Position numbers and translations under genes: made by a program. This document shows positions 11,456 through 23,421 of a stretch of 64,000 nt of DNA, piece after piece. Source of the stretch: Lingula anatina (Eukaryota; Brachiopoda; Lingulata; Lingulida; Lingulidae); the NCBI RefSeq assembly GCF_001039355.2, contig NW_019774670.1, positions 391,695-455,694 on the forward strand, given 5' to 3'. Every line of letters starts with the position of its first letter. The stretch's first letter is position 1. Under the pieces are notes generated by a model that searched no databases, was not told where the DNA came from, and was given only the letters and a program-made list of their open reading frames with translations.

Positions 11456-12261
11456 TTAAACTCGCGTTGGGTAATAAGGCCTTGGTACGTATCCAGTGTA
11501 TCTGTTCCTTCTGCTGTAGTCGTACCTCACCCCTGCATAGCTGTTGTAGCCGTAGCTGTGATATCCGCTGTTGGTGCCATAGTCGTCTGGTTTATAACCA
11601 TATCCATATCTATCTGGTTAATAGCCATAGTAGATCCTTAATCAAAATAAAAAAGACGGCTTTTCATTTTCATACAAAAATACTTTTCAATTCCTAATTT
11701 TCAAATTATTTCTGCTGCTTTTGATCTTGCTTAAAGAGCCCTCATAAAAACAGGACCCCAACGTTTTCAATATAAAAAAAGAATCAAAAGGATTTGTCCA
11801 AGGTTTTGTCTCTGTTCTAATATCTTGATTTTGTTGTATAAGCCTCAGGGCCTTTACGACTGGACATGTATATTTTTGGGAAGATAAGCAGAAGAGAGCA
11901 GAGTGGAGAACAACACGTTTACAACTATGTACAATACATGTAAAGTCAAAAGCGGCAAAATACTTTTTGAAAGCATTATCTACGCTAAGTGAAATGTTAT
12001 CCAATTTCCATTGTATTTAAAAAATCATGATGAAAATCGAACCTTTGAACCAGACAAAGATAATTTCCAGAACAATAAGGTAAAAAAGCATGGTCTTCCA
12101 GATTGTTTACTTACTCTAAATGCACCATAAGATGATCTTTTGCAGCAAGAATTCACAACATGTATGAACCCTTCAGCAGTCTCTCTCTCTCACCTTTGAC
12201 CAAGACTTTCCCATTACATGGCGACGGTCAGGAGAGCAGCGAGTAGAATCAACTTCATCAT
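11456..12261 (-). pseudogene. Type II Gly/Tyr-rich secreted protein gene, copy a (broken)
   Basis: Exon 1 is 12194-12261 and begins MMKLILLAALLTVAM. An in-frame TAA follows immediately; the homologous codon in copy b is TAT. Exon 2 is 11456-11636. It preserves the Tyr/Gly-rich body (YGYGYKPDDYGTNSGY) but has CAA changed to TAA in its fourth-to-seventh residues (YYGY-stop). The exon 2 donor, GTGAGT in copies b and c, is GCGAGT here. The intron is 557 nt, and its donor abuts a (CT)n/(GA)n tract. No third exon is found downstream (10300-11450). The TATA box is intact, so a transcript could still be made, but no full-length protein is possible. Confidence 0.7.
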
Positions 12262-12324
12262 CTTGGCCTGAAAAGAGATGTCATCTGCGGACTTAAGGAG
12301 AAGGAGTTGGATCTTGACGGACGA

Positions 12325-12366
12325 CGAAGTCTGTTAAAACTAAACCAAGGCAGCTATTTTATAACG
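12325..12366 (-). promoter_or_regulatory. Core promoter of type II copy a
   Basis: On the minus strand TATAAAAT (12356-12363) is followed by GCTGCCTTGGTTTAGTTTT and AACAGACTTCG. This is the same core seen upstream of every type I and type II first exon in the window. The start of transcription is expected about 30 bp after TATA, inside the TTGGTTTAGTTTT block. Confidence 0.7.
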
Positions 12367-12419
12367 TGGGAGCACTGGAGCTATCGTTAAATAACGCCTA
12401 AGCCAAAGTAAAGCAAAGG

Positions 12420-12861
12420 ACGCAATGAATCAGCTAATGCATGTAAGTCAATCCTCTCTCTCTACTCCCTCCCTCTCAATCACACACACATAAACACGCA
12501 CGCCTACACACACTCTGTCTCTCAGTGTGTGTTTATGTGTGTTTTGCGAGAGTTCATTATGAAATAAATGCGGCTATGTTCCATTTCCACATAGGTGATG
12601 CTTTAATAAACTAGAAGAGATGAATGTTAAACCGCATACTAGCTAAATCTTTTACACATATGGGAATAAACTATCATGAATGAATTAAAGTTTCCATGTA
12701 TCGAGCTTTCTTAAGTATGCGGTTACGAAGAAAATGGCCCTTTTGTCTGTTTGGTTTTATTTTTATCTTATATGCTTGAAATGAGGATTGCATAATACAC
12801 TGCATTTTAAAAATTCATTCCATTCCTGACAATATGAGCGTTTTTACGTCCCTGTGTGAAA

Positions 12862-12903
<42 letters not shown>

Positions 12904-13571
12904 CGGAGGCGGCCGGTTTAACTGCATTTGTGCCATTTCCATCCAATTCACGTACCGCCATGAAGCTCACAATTGCATCATTGATACCAACCCGTTTAAG
13001 CCTATCGTCTGTCATAAATTGTAGTGCTGCAATAAACATTGTCTTTTTAGTTTACCCCAAGCACTTTTTATCTAATGAAACACTCGTAAAATTTGTTGTG
13101 CTCTGACCTGAATGACTTGCAACCTTTGTGATGAGAAGACAGACAAAATATTTTTTATGTTATTTTATTGGGTATTGTTTATTTAGCAGCATTCATCAAG
13201 TTCATTAGCATTGGTTCGTTCCTACTCGTTGCCTTTGAAAAAAGTTAAAAAAAGGAAATATGTTTGCTCAAGTAAAATAGTCTCTTTTCTGAGACCTATG
13301 GAAATTACCACTCAACTGTTTCTTCTTTGACAGTATGTTATTGTAAGTTTCCATTTCTTGTAACAATGAAGTGAGGCGGCGTTTGGGCACATTCTGTTTC
13401 CTTCTCAAATTTCTTTAGAATTCGAAGAGGGACAACAAAGGTATGCGGCAGTGACATAAGTGGGAATTTTAGAGGTCTCTTTGCATTTAAACCATGTATG
13501 GGGATTTCAGAAATCACACCCATCTGTTAAAAATTATATTTTGGTCAATGATTTGGAAGGCATGTTTTATC

Positions 13572-13623
<52 letters not shown>

Positions 13624-13700
13624 TGAGAGACTGATTGAAGTAACCACACTTACCCATCAAGTTCAGGTGATCATTCTGATTCAATTCATAAAAGAATGAC
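12420..13700. repeat. Microsatellite repeat unit, about 1.3 kb
   Basis: The order of elements is (CT)n/(CA)n at 12450-12545, anchor TTCATTATGAAATAAATGCGG, (GA)n at 12866-12900, anchor CACGTACCGCCATGAAGC, then (GT)n(GA)n at 13576-13628. The unit recurs at 13880, 28640, 45950, 48490, 49790, 61140 and 62730. No gene is supported; the open frames are through simple repeats. Confidence 0.7.
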
Positions 13701-14266
13701 TACTGGCGGACGCCCAATGCACGTCTAGTCAGCCGGAGCGCTGGACCTATCTTGAAGGAGGGGAGAGTCGTTAAATAACGCCTCAGTCAAATTAAAGCAT
13801 AGAATGGATTAAAGACTCTGCTAATTAAGATAAACTGTTAATACATTTTATACAAATGAAGATAGAAACGTTTTTCCACCTAATTTTTTGTGATGATGGA
13901 ATTGTTATAACACATGCAAGTCAATTCCTCTCTCTCTCCCCTCCCTCCCTCCCTCCCTCTCTCTCTCTCTCTAAGTCACACACACATAAACACTCTGCCT
14001 CTCAGTGTGTGTTTTTTGTGTTTTGCGAGAGTTCATCATCAAATATATAATAGTAGAGGTGAATGAACCTAAATAGCATACCTGCCCATTTTTCACACAT
14101 ATGGGAATAAACAATCGGCTATAAAAATGTCCCTTTTGTTTATTTGGTTTTATGTTTTATCTCATATGCTTGGTAGAGGATTGCATAATACACTGCATTG
14201 AAGGAAAATATTCCTGACAATATGAACGTTTTTTACGTCCCTGAGTGTGTGTGTGCGCGCGCGCGC

Positions 14267-14314
<48 letters not shown>

Positions 14315-15047
14315 TTGAGAGAGAGAGAGAGAGAGAAAGAGAACAAGACAAAGAGAGAGGTTTCGGAGTCGTCCGCTTCAACTACATTTGTACCATTCTT
14401 TTCCATCCAATCCACGTACCGCCTTGAAGCTTACAATAACATAAAATTTATGCCAACCCGGTTACGCCTATCGTCTGTCATAAATTGCAATGCTGCAATA
14501 AACAAAGTCTTTTTAGTTTACCCTTAGCAATTTTTTATCTAATGAAACACTCGTAAAGTTTGTTGTTCTCTGAGCTGAATGACTTGCAACCTTTGTGATG
14601 GGAAGACAGACAAGTTATTTTTTTCGTAATTTTCATTGGGTATTGTTTATTTAGCAGCATTCATCAAGTTCATTAGCTGCTTGAAATGAATACACTGGTT
14701 CGTTACTATCAGTTGCTTATGAAAAAAAAACATGTAGATGTGTTTGATAAAGTAAAATAGTCTCTTTTCTGAGACCTTTTAAAAATTACCACTCAACTGC
14801 TTCTTCTTTGGCAGCATTTTATTTGAAGTCTCCTTTTCTTGTAACAGTGAAGTAAGACGGCGTTTGGGCACATTATCTACCCTCCTCAAATTTCTTTAGA
14901 ATTTGTAGAGGGACAACTAAGGTATGCAGCGGTGACTTAAGTGGGAATTTTGGAGGTCTCTTGGCATTTTAAGACATGTATGAAGATTTCAGAAAGTTTA
15001 CCCATCTCTTGAAAAATTATATTTCTTGCCGATGGTGTCTTATCTAA

Positions 15048-15089
<42 letters not shown>

Positions 15090-15170
15090 CTGATTGAAGT
15101 CACCACACTTATCCATCAAGTTCAGGTACCAGTATGCCTTAAAGCAGACACGCACATCTTATTGGCACCA
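13701..15170. repeat. Microsatellite repeat unit with Z-DNA-prone tract
   Basis: Same layout as the preceding unit. The middle tract is (GT)(GC)n(GT)n(GA)n at 14245-14342, with an uninterrupted alternating GC run of about 28 bp. The distal GT/GA tract is at 15049-15082. It contains an unoccupied copy of the target site of the TA-flanked MITE (ATTGTTATAACACATGC near 13900). Confidence 0.7.
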
Positions 15171-15835
15171 ATCCTGTTATGTAAGTCTGTAACATAAAAG
15201 TTATTTTAAATCCACCCGATGCAGGGAATTATTATCTAATGAAAAGGTCGTAAAATATAGTGTCCTAACCTGTTGTAACTTCTCACCAGAATTAATAATA
15301 AAGCTGGCCTTGCCATCGTTGTAACGAGGAGACAAATTGGTTTTTTTCTTCTAGATTTCCAGTATTGGTATTATTCATCTATCGGCAGAAATTGCAGTTT
15401 ATCATTTGCTAGATGAATGTCATGGATACGCGAGTTTGTTGCATGGTTCCGAGTTTAAAACATCATGACTTTAATTGATAACAAAACGCTTTATCAACTC
15501 TGTCATAATTTAAAGACCGACACAATATTACTTTTAAATTAAAATTTTGACTGCCGTATTTTACAATAACGAAAAAGGAGTAAAGCATAACTGCTAAGAG
15601 CAGTTTGGGCATTTTTCTACCTTAGTCTTCATTTCTCTCTTGATTTTTTCCATTGTAATAAGCACTGGCTGCTTAAAAATAGGGATAATTAAATTTGGCA
15701 ATTTGATTATGCGTTGCGAACATGATTATTCCGTATGTGTCTTATATCTAATTAACATCCAGATATTTGTCACAAAAAGTTTAAGGCAAAATACTGGCTT
15801 GCAAATATAATAAATACCAAACCGTTTTGTGTTTC
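15171..15835. other. Upstream region of type I copy A
   Basis: AT-rich promoter-distal DNA conserved upstream of copies C (16690-17350), D (30970-31640), G (47180-47860) and H (51070-51690). It contains blocks such as CATGGATACGCG and TTAATTAAATTTGGCA-type sequence. I see no gene in it. Conservation over about 650 bp may reflect duplication alone or upstream control elements. Confidence 0.45.
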
Positions 15836-15885
15836 AGGTCGGTATAAAAAGATTGACTTGGTCCAGTTTTGACAGACTTCGACTT
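15836..15885 (+). promoter_or_regulatory. Core promoter of type I copy A
   Basis: TATAAAAA (15843-15850) is followed by GATTGACTTGGTCCAGTTTT and GACAGACTTCGAC. The same arrangement precedes C, D, G and H, and inverted versions precede type II genes. Confidence 0.7.
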
Positions 15886-15944
15886 TAATCAAGCTCCAAG
15901 TCACTCTTCAACAGTAGGCAGACGACAGTTCTTTTTCCGCCAAG

Positions 15945-16018
15945 ATGATGAAGCTGATTCTACTCGCTGCTCTCGTGGCCGTGACAGCCGCCAATTGGTG
16001 GGACTCTGGGAGTAAAAG
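15945..16018 (+). pseudogene. Type I first exon, copy A (orphan, no exon 2)
   Basis: It encodes MMKLILLAALVAVTAANWW then DSGSK(R), a signal peptide with a short pro-segment, and ends at AG|GTGTGT. It has a good promoter and 5' UTR. The following intron sequence runs only to about 16290, where it is fused to a second, headless copy of exon 1 (copy B). Its own exon 2 is therefore missing before the next promoter. It could only be expressed by splicing past copy C's promoter into C's exon 2 at 17983. Confidence 0.65.
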
Positions 16019-16291
16019 GTGTGTGTGTGTGTGTGTGTGTGTGTTTGAGAGAGAGAGAGAGAGAGAGAGAAAGGTTTACTACGGTATCATTGTTTGTTTC
16101 GTGATTTAATCTTTTTTACATTCAATTCATCTAACAGTGCAATTGGAATTAAAAGGGGTTGATCCGGACAGTCTGTTTTCTTTGTTTAGAACCAAGTTTG
16201 TGTTGTGGTTTCATTTTGTTCAGCGCTCGAGAATCGAGACAAACAAAAGCGAAGAATGATCGTTTTATAGAGAAAATGATACGCAAGCTCC

Positions 16292-16359
16292 AAGCTGATT
16301 CTACTCGCTGCTCTCGTGGCCGTGACAGCCGCCAATTATTGGGACTCTGGGAGTAAAAG
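16292..16359 (+). pseudogene. Type I first exon, copy B (lacks start codons and promoter)
   Basis: The segment from AAGCTGATTCTACTCGC to GGGAGTAAAAG matches exon 1 of A and C, but the two ATG codons and the promoter are gone. The joint is within intron-type sequence (GAGAAAATGATACGC). The donor is GC instead of GT. After it the intron runs to 16664, then jumps (GTTCAGC to ACGCGCATCTTATTGG) back into the upstream region of copy C. This is the footprint of unequal crossing-over. Confidence 0.6.
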
Positions 16360-16361
16360 GC

Positions 16362-16394
<33 letters not shown>

Positions 16395-16427
16395 TGTTAG
16401 TTGTGTATGCGTGTATGTGTGTGTGTA

Positions 16428-16459
<32 letters not shown>

Positions 16460-17349
16460 TGAGAGAGAGAAAGAGGTTTACTACGGTATCATTGTTTGTT
16501 TCGTGATTTAATCTTATTAACATTCAATTCATCTAACAGTGCAATTGGAATTTAAAAAGGGGTTGATCCGGACAGTCTGTTTTCTTTTAATATATGGCTG
16601 TAGAAATTGCCTAGCTAACCTTTGTTTAGAACCAAGTTACTGTTGTGGTTTCATGTTGTTCAGCACGCGCATCTTATTGGCACCAATCCTGTTATGTAAG
16701 TCTGTAACATAAAAGTTCTTTTAAATTCACCCGAGGCAGGGAATTATTATCTAATGAAAAGGTCGTAAAATATAGTGTCCTAACCTGTTGTAACTTCTCA
16801 CCAGAATTAATGATAAAGCTAGTCTTGCCATCGTTGTAACGAGGAGGCAAATTGGTGTTTTTTTCTCGATTTCCAGTATTGGTATTATTCATCTGTCAGC
16901 AGAAATTGCAGTTTATCATTTGCTAGATGAATGTCATGGATACGCGAGTTTGTTGCATGGTTCCGAGTTTAAAACATCATGACTTTAATTGATAACAAAA
17001 CGCTTTATCAACTCTGTCATAATTTAAAGACCGACACAATATTACTTTTAAATTAAAATTTTGACTGCCGTATTTTACAATAACGAAAAAGGAGTAAAGC
17101 ATAACTGCTAAGAGCAGTTTGTGCATTTTTCTACCTTAGTCTTCATTTCTCTCTTGATTTTTTCCATTGTAATAAGCACTGGCTGCTTAAAAATAGGGAT
17201 AATTAAATTTGGCAATTTAATTATGCTTTGCGAACATGATTATTCCGTATGTGTCTTATATCTAATTAACATCCAGATATTTGTCACAAATAGCTTAAGG
17301 CAAAATACTGGCTTGCAAATATAATAAATACCAAACCGTTTTGTGTTTC

Positions 17350-17400
17350 AGGTCGGTATAAAAAGATTGACTTGGTCCAGTTTTGACAGACTTCGACTTT
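17350..17400 (+). promoter_or_regulatory. Core promoter of type I gene C
   Basis: TATAAAAA at 17357-17364 is followed by the conserved GACTTGGTCCAGTTTTGACA block. About 60 nt of conserved 5' UTR (CAAGCTCCAAGTCACACTTC) lead to the ATG at 17459. Confidence 0.75.
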
Positions 17401-17458
17401 AATCAAGCTCCAAGTCACACTTCAACAGTAGGCAGACGACAGTTCTTTTTCCGCCAAG

Positions 17459-17530
17459 ATGATGAAGCTGATTCTACTCGCTGCTCTCGTGGCCGTGACA
17501 GCCGCCAATTGGTGGGACTCTGGGAGTAAA

Positions 17531-17573
<43 letters not shown>

Positions 17574-18145
17574 AGAGGGAGAGAGAGAGAAAGAGGTTTA
17601 CTACGGTATCATTGTTTGTTTCGTGATTTAATCTTATTAACATTCAATTCATCTAGCAGTGCAATTGGAATTTAAAAAGGGGTTGATCCGGACAGTCTGT
17701 TTTCTTTTAATATATGGCTGTAGAAATTGCCTAGCTAACCTTTGTTTAGAACCAAGTTACTGTTGTGGTTTCATGTTGTTCAGCGCTCGAGAATCGAGAC
17801 AAAACAAGCGAAGAAATGATCATTTTATAGAGAAAATGATACGCTCAGCCTTTACTGCACGTCTAATAAGCGGAGAGCCACCGAAGACTGGCAGACTGAC
17901 AGGCGACGTTTTCTTCTTTGATATTGATAGTTTTATCCCAATGAAATTGATAAGTTATATGTCTTTTTTTATTTTGTTAAAGGACTCACTATGGATATCA
18001 ACCCGGCGGATATGGAAATGGCTACAGCAGCTACATGAATTATGACCAAGGGTACGGATATGGAGGCTATGGATACAAAGGTGCTGGATACGAAAAGCCT
18101 CAATACGGAGGAAAGAAGGGACCATATACCCCATGGCGATATTAG
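17459..18145 (+). CDS. Type I Gly/Tyr-rich small secreted protein, gene C (2 coding exons)
   Basis: Coding exons are 17459-17532 and 17983-18145, giving 78 residues. Residues 1-17 are a classic signal peptide (MMKLILLAALVAVTAAN). WWDSGSKR follows, ending in a dibasic KR that the exon junction splits. The mature part starts THYGYQPGGYGNGYSSY and continues GYGYGGYGYKGAGY, then basic KPQYGGKKG and PYTPWRY-stop. No cysteine is present in the mature part. Such Gly/Tyr-rich secreted proteins occur among mollusc shell-matrix and other extracellular structural proteins, and also among small antimicrobial YGGYG peptides; the sequence does not decide. Intron 1 (17533-17982) opens directly with a (GT)n(GA)n microsatellite, and its acceptor is TTTTGTTAAAG. 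The first of two tandem ATGs is chosen because it directly follows CCGCCAAG, as in all copies. Confidence 0.85.
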
Positions 18146-18651
18146 TGGTAAGATTTCGTTTTCATTCACATTTTACAGTTTATTCGCGATTGTATAATTC
18201 AGCTTAATACGTGTAAACTTCAGCTAACTGCATGTTTCCTAATGGCTAGTTAAAACTAGTCAGAAAATAAAAAAGGATGATAAACGAGTTTTAATTAACA
18301 ATCTGTAAATATGACATAACTTGCGATGGTCGTTCCATTGTTAAAACCGAACCGACCTATTCTGTATCATTTATCTGAATTGTGCTCGAGTCAAGGTCCA
18401 AATGTGTTCCACCAATCTTGTAAAAAGCTCCAAGTTGGCAGGTGTCGACACAGTTTCCTTCTTCATAGTCTTGATAGTCTCCGCCAATAAGTACAACAAA
18501 GGGTTAAAAACATTGAACTGTATTGATCTGAAGGAAGAGACTTTAGACAAATGTCTAGTCATTAAGTCATGTATTGGTCCGTTTTTAATAACAACCGTGA
18601 CCCGTACCGTGTCTAAATGACATTTTCAATCATTTTTTTTTTATATTCCAG

Positions 18652-18870
18652 AAAATGATGCTGCGGATAACCTTTATTCTACAGTGTGCACAGCCGGATA
18701 TGACGACATCAACCACGCGACCCATACCAAACAGATCCTTGCTCATATCATTCTAAATATCTTTACTGCTTTTGCCCATAAATAGACCGGTGCAATTTGG
18801 AAACATATTCTGTATTACATGTATGAAATTTTTCAACGCTTATGCAATAAAATATGTGATGAAGATGTCA
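18652..18870 (+). other. Exon 3 (3' UTR) of gene C with AATAAA
   Basis: The donor GTAAGA lies three bases after the stop codon (18148). The acceptor TATATTCCAG ends at 18651. The exon contains GCCGGATATGACGACATCAACC and a polyadenylation signal AATAAA at 18846-18851. A 44-codon open frame runs through it but is out of phase with exon 2. It differs from gene D's copy mostly at amino-acid-changing positions, so it behaves as untranslated sequence. Confidence 0.7.
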
Positions 18871-20305
18871 TTTTGTTTTTAGTCTTTTTAAACCAATATA
18901 GATTGTAAATGTCCATGGGAATTATAAGCGTTTTTTTAAAGAGAATCTTTATTTAAAAGGTCACATATATAGGGATCATATTTATAAGCCCATCACAGAA
19001 ATCCACAGAAATGTGTCATCATCGTGTCTGTTGTTTCTTTTGCATATCTCGCGATTAAACATGTATCTGCAACATGGTTCAGCCGTGTTTTAAAGACATG
19101 TTGATGCCAATGACAAAAAAAACAGGGGTTTTATAAGGTTTGACAACCACTTTAGACAACCACTTTCGTCAACAGAACTGTTGTATACTATTTCTTTAAA
19201 ATATGCCAACACATGCCATGTAAGCGTGGACCCTTTTCTCGTGGCAACGTTCCTCATCAGAAACAGAACCTCCCTCTTTGAAGTACACATTGTAAATGCA
19301 AGAGTTTTTGTAATAAGGACTCTATAAATAACTGTTTTCGCATCAAAGAGACCCACTGAAGGCACTGTATATGAACATACATTTGTATGTAAGACAGGAA
19401 AGGCTTATTTTTCTTAACTAAAATACCAAGCTTCTAAATTCATGGCCTGGCGAAATACAGAGACACTCGAATGTGTTTTTATTAAAAATTCACCTTAACT
19501 GATTTTATTCTAAATGCTTGTAAAAGTTTAAAGAAAGTTATCCCAGCAGGCAAACGACATTGATTCTGAACCTCCCTCTTTGAAGTACACATTGTAAATG
19601 CAAGAGTTTTTGAAATAAGGACTTTATAAATAACTGTTTCCGCATCAAAGAGATCCACTGAAGGCCTTGTATTTACAACTGTAAGACAGGAAAGGCTTAT
19701 TTTTCTTAACTAAAATACCAAGCTTCTAAGTTTTGCCATGGCCTGGTGAAATACAGAGACACTCGAATGTGTTTTTATTAAAAAATCGTCTTAACTAATT
19801 TTATTCCGAGTGCTAGTAAAAGTTAAAAGAAATTTATATTTACCGATAGTACAAGCACGTTAAGAGAACGTGTATGAATTCATTATTAAATTACCAGAAG
19901 ACACCACAACTAAATATATTTCTTAGAAAACAAAGCATTATTCATACTGACGCTTAATTAATAATGGCACCAATATCAAGCACGGATCTTTATGGCTTAC
20001 GTCAAGGAAGACACAATGTATGCCTTTGCAATTGTCTATATATACTTTCTAAAAAGATTCTCAAAAAAACTCTGATTCTGAAAAAAGTAAACTTTACATG
20101 TGGTATTGAAAACACAATAGACCACCCGAAGTTTCCTCCAAATAACAATAAAATAGAATATACTTTTTTGCCGTTTCCTTTGTGTAGGTCTCCGTTAGCT
20201 CTCTGAGTGGTTTTCTACTTATGTATTTTGACGTTGTTTTCTATAACACAATGATCAGTGTCATACAAAGAAAGTGCCAAGAGCATGCCTGATATTCTTT
20301 ATAAA

Positions 20306-20597
20306 CACGCATGGTAATATTTGGTGATAGATTGTGACTGGTTTACTTGGAAGCAATGTGGGTAGTATTTGGTAATAGACTGTGACTGGTGTTCTTGGAA
20401 GCAATGTGGGTAGTATTTGGTAATAGATTGTGACTGGTGTGCTCCGAAGCAATGTGGGTAGTATTTGGTAATAGATTGTGACTGGTGTGCTCCGAAGCAA
20501 TGTGGGTAGTATTTGGTAATAGAATTGTGGCTGGTGTGCTCGGAAGCAATGTGGGTAGTAACTGGTGATGGATTGTGACTTTTGCGGCCGGAAGCAA
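20306..20597. repeat. 48-bp minisatellite, about 6 units
   Basis: The unit is GGTAGTATTTGGTRATAGAT followed by TGTGACTGGTGTGCTCGGAAGCAATGTG-type sequence. Because 48 is a multiple of three, several frames stay open and give spurious 16-residue repeat peptides. Confidence 0.85.
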
Positions 20598-21135
20598 TGA
20601 AAAATATCAGAGAATTCTTTTCGAAATAGAACTCCCATAGTTTAATTAGAGAATCACACACAGATGGACGTCCTTAAAGATATTTGCAGAATTGGCCCTC
20701 TGTGTAAGGTGTCACGGTTTCAGTCTTGTCTAGAAATAGAGAAACAGGGCTAACGATCAGCTGCTGATGTTTTTCTTATTATATCATTATATCATCTTAT
20801 TTTATCATCGCATTTTCAAAAGACTTGCCAGTTGGAAAGATAACTAACTACTTTCGCGTCACAATGGTCACAGGTAGCCCACTGTCAGATACTACGTTAA
20901 TTTCACTGACTTTATGTCGTGTATACGGGTAGTCAGTAATTATAAACCGTCTATTTTAGCTTATTAAACAAACATTGGATATCGTGAAGACTTCTGAACG
21001 TTGAACAGTCAAGTCAGAGCCTTTCACATTTTCCTTTGTGTTTGGCTCACTAAGAAAATCCATCCCTTTAATACTAACACATCTCGTGGACTTTTACATT
21101 CCATTTTCATCGTGCTACAGTTAAATAACATTTAA

Positions 21136-21516
21136 CTAAAAGTAAAGGCCAAGTGAAAAAAAAGTGTGGCATTTAATGAAGTTACCGTTATCAGGAAAGG
21201 TTATACTTCGGAAATATGGCATTAATTCACTTGATAGGTAAGGGGTGTGGATTAAGGTTGTGAGGAACGCTGCTAGATAAACAGAACAGTTACACTGTGC
21301 GGAACCAACTCCAAATATAAATAACAAAGCTAATATGAACATAAAGACTGACGATGAGAATAGTTCTGAATAAATTTGTTTGGAAATTCTCCATAAAGTC
21401 AAACTTCCGTGACTACAGATCCACCATAAGCACGAGCCCATCTTTGAGAAAAAACTGATGGCTTGTGAAGTCCTTATATTATTTTTCAGTTGTGGCACAA
21501 TCTCTATGATAAACAA
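21136..21516 (-). other. Unrecognised 126-codon open frame, duplicated at 24623-25009
   Basis: The open frame has a hydrophobic segment (SSVFMFILALLFIFGVGSA). It is almost identical in the duplicate except that an A-run length change alters the last residues. There is no promoter or splice evidence. As the two copies are near-identical throughout, conservation says nothing about coding. Probably chance. Confidence 0.15.
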
Positions 21517-21836
21517 CGTACTTAGTTAGTCTTTTTTAAGTTATTTTCTTACCCGTAATTGTATGTGTTATCTCATACACGAGTTAAAGTCGGATTGATT
21601 TACATATATATGAGCATCAACATATTTATGTCTTTAACTTTTGTCAATCGTTTTCATTGATGTAGGAGTTAAAACAGAGACTATTTGGGACAGGTTTTAT
21701 GCTTTATTTCTTAGGCAATGACAAACATTTTGAAGATAAATAGGTCCAGACTAAGTTTCGAAATTGCATCAGTCTATTCACTCGGAAAAAGTCTTCCAAG
21801 CATTTGGTAGTATATGTGAGAGCAATTGTAAAGTAN

Positions 21837-21837
21837 G
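21837..21837. other. Single N at duplication seam
   Basis: The sequence before it equals the end of the following copy (25314-25327), and the sequence after it equals the start of the preceding copy (18579). This is the pattern of two overlapping contigs placed end to end. Confidence 0.8.
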
Positions 21838-21909
21838 TCCGTTTTTATTACAACCGTGACCCGTACCGTGTCTAAATGACATTATCAAACATTTCTTTAT
21901 ATATTCCAG

Positions 21910-22130
21910 AAACAGATGCTGCGGATAACCTTTATTCTGCAGTGTGCACAGCCGGATATGACGACATCAACCACGTGACCCATACCAAACAGATCCTTGC
22001 TCATATCATTCTAAATATCTTTTCTGCTTTTGCCCATAAATAGACCGGTGCAATTTGGAAACATATTCTGTATTACATGTATGAAATTTTTCAACGCTTA
22101 TGCAATAAAATATGTGATGAAGATGTCATT
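21910..22130 (+). pseudogene. Orphan type I exon 3
   Basis: This is a second copy of gene C's 3' UTR exon (acceptor TATATTCCAG; AATAAA at 22104-22109) with no exon 1 or 2 before it. It is probably the other allele of 18652-18870 rather than a separate gene. Confidence 0.6.
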
Positions 22131-23421
22131 TTGTTTTTAGTGTTTTAACCAATATAGATTGTAAATGTCCATGGGAATTATAAGCGTTTTTTTAAGAGAA
22201 TCTTTTTTTAAAAGCTCACATACACAGGGATCATATTTATAAGCCCATCACAGAAATCCACAGAAATGTGTCATCATCGTGTCTGTTGTTTCTTTTGCAT
22301 ATCTCGCGATTAAATATGTATCTGCAACATGGTACAGCCGTGGTTTAAAGACATGTTGATGTTAATGACAAAAAACAGGGGTTTTATAAGGTTTGACAAC
22401 CACTTTAGACAACCACTTTCGTCAAGAGAACTGTTGTATAATATTTCTTTAAAATATGCCAACACATGCCATGCCAGAGTTTTTGACAATAGGACTAAAT
22501 AACTGTTTCGGCATCAAAGAGACCCACTAAAGACCTTGTATATTTACATATGTAAGACAGAATAGGCTTATTTTTCTTAACTAAAATTTCAAGCTTCTAA
22601 GTTTTGCCATGGCCTGGCGAAATACAGAAACACTCGAAAGTGTTTTTATTTTAAAAAATGACCTTAACTGACTTTATTCTAAATGCTTGTAAAAGTTAAA
22701 AGAAAGTTATCCCAGCAGGCAAACGACATTGATTTTGAACCTCCCTCTTTGAAGTACTCATTGTAAATGCAAGAGTTTTTGAAATAAGGACTCTATAAAT
22801 AACTGTTTCCGCATCAAAGAGACCCACTGAAGGCACTGTATATTTACATATGTAAGACAGAATAGGTTTATTTTTCTTAAGTGAAATATCAAGCTTCTAA
22901 TTTTTGCCATGGCCTGGTGAAATACGCAGACACTCGAATGTGTTTTTATTAAAAAATCACCTTAACTGATTTTATTCTGAGTGCTTGTAAAAGTTAAAAG
23001 AAAGTTATATTTTAACGATAGTACAAGCACGTTAAGATAACATGTATGAATTAATTATTTAATTACCAGATTACCAATATCAAGCACGGATCGTTATGGC
23101 CTACGTCAAGAAAGACACAGTGTATGTCTTTGCAATTGTCTATATATACTTTCTAAAAAGTTTCTCCAAAAAACTCTGATTCTGAAAAAAGTAAACTTTA
23201 CAAGTGGTATTGAAAACCTACCAATCACAATAGAACACCCGAAGTTTCCTCCAAATAACAATAAAAAAGAATATACTTTTATGCCGTTTCCTTTGTGTAG
23301 GTCTGCGTTAGCTCTCTGAGTGGTTTGCAAGTTATGTATTTTGACGTTGTTTACTATAACACAATGATCAGTGTCATACAAAGAAAGTGCCAAGAGCATG
23401 CCTGATACTCTTTATAAACAC

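Larger units (their letters stand above)
18579..21836. repeat. Direct duplicate 1 (partner 21838-25327)
   Basis: This is nearly identical to 21838-25327 apart from small indels and the number of minisatellite units. It starts within intron 2 of gene C and ends (GCAATTGTAAAGTA) inside the 3' exon of the type II gene, at the N at 21837. It contains an internal approximately 300-bp tandem repeat (19262-19560 and 19566-19850; anchor CCTCCCTCTTTGAAGTACAC). Confidence 0.85.

Noticed and set aside
14157-14527. Several overlapping open frames on both strands
   Set aside because: Translations of (GT)n, (GC)n and (GA)n tracts.
17969-18169. Minus-strand open frame antisense to exon 2 of gene C (same at 52542-52742 and 32262-32537)
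   Set aside because: Shadow of the Gly/Tyr-rich coding exon, which lacks stop-generating codons on the complement.
18652-18784. Exon 3 frame as C-terminal protein domain
   Set aside because: Out of phase with exon 2, preceded by a stop in C and H, and divergence is mainly amino-acid-changing.
20306-20597. Regular repeats resembling a CRISPR array
   Set aside because: Units are directly adjacent without unique spacers, the locus is eukaryotic, and no cas genes are present.
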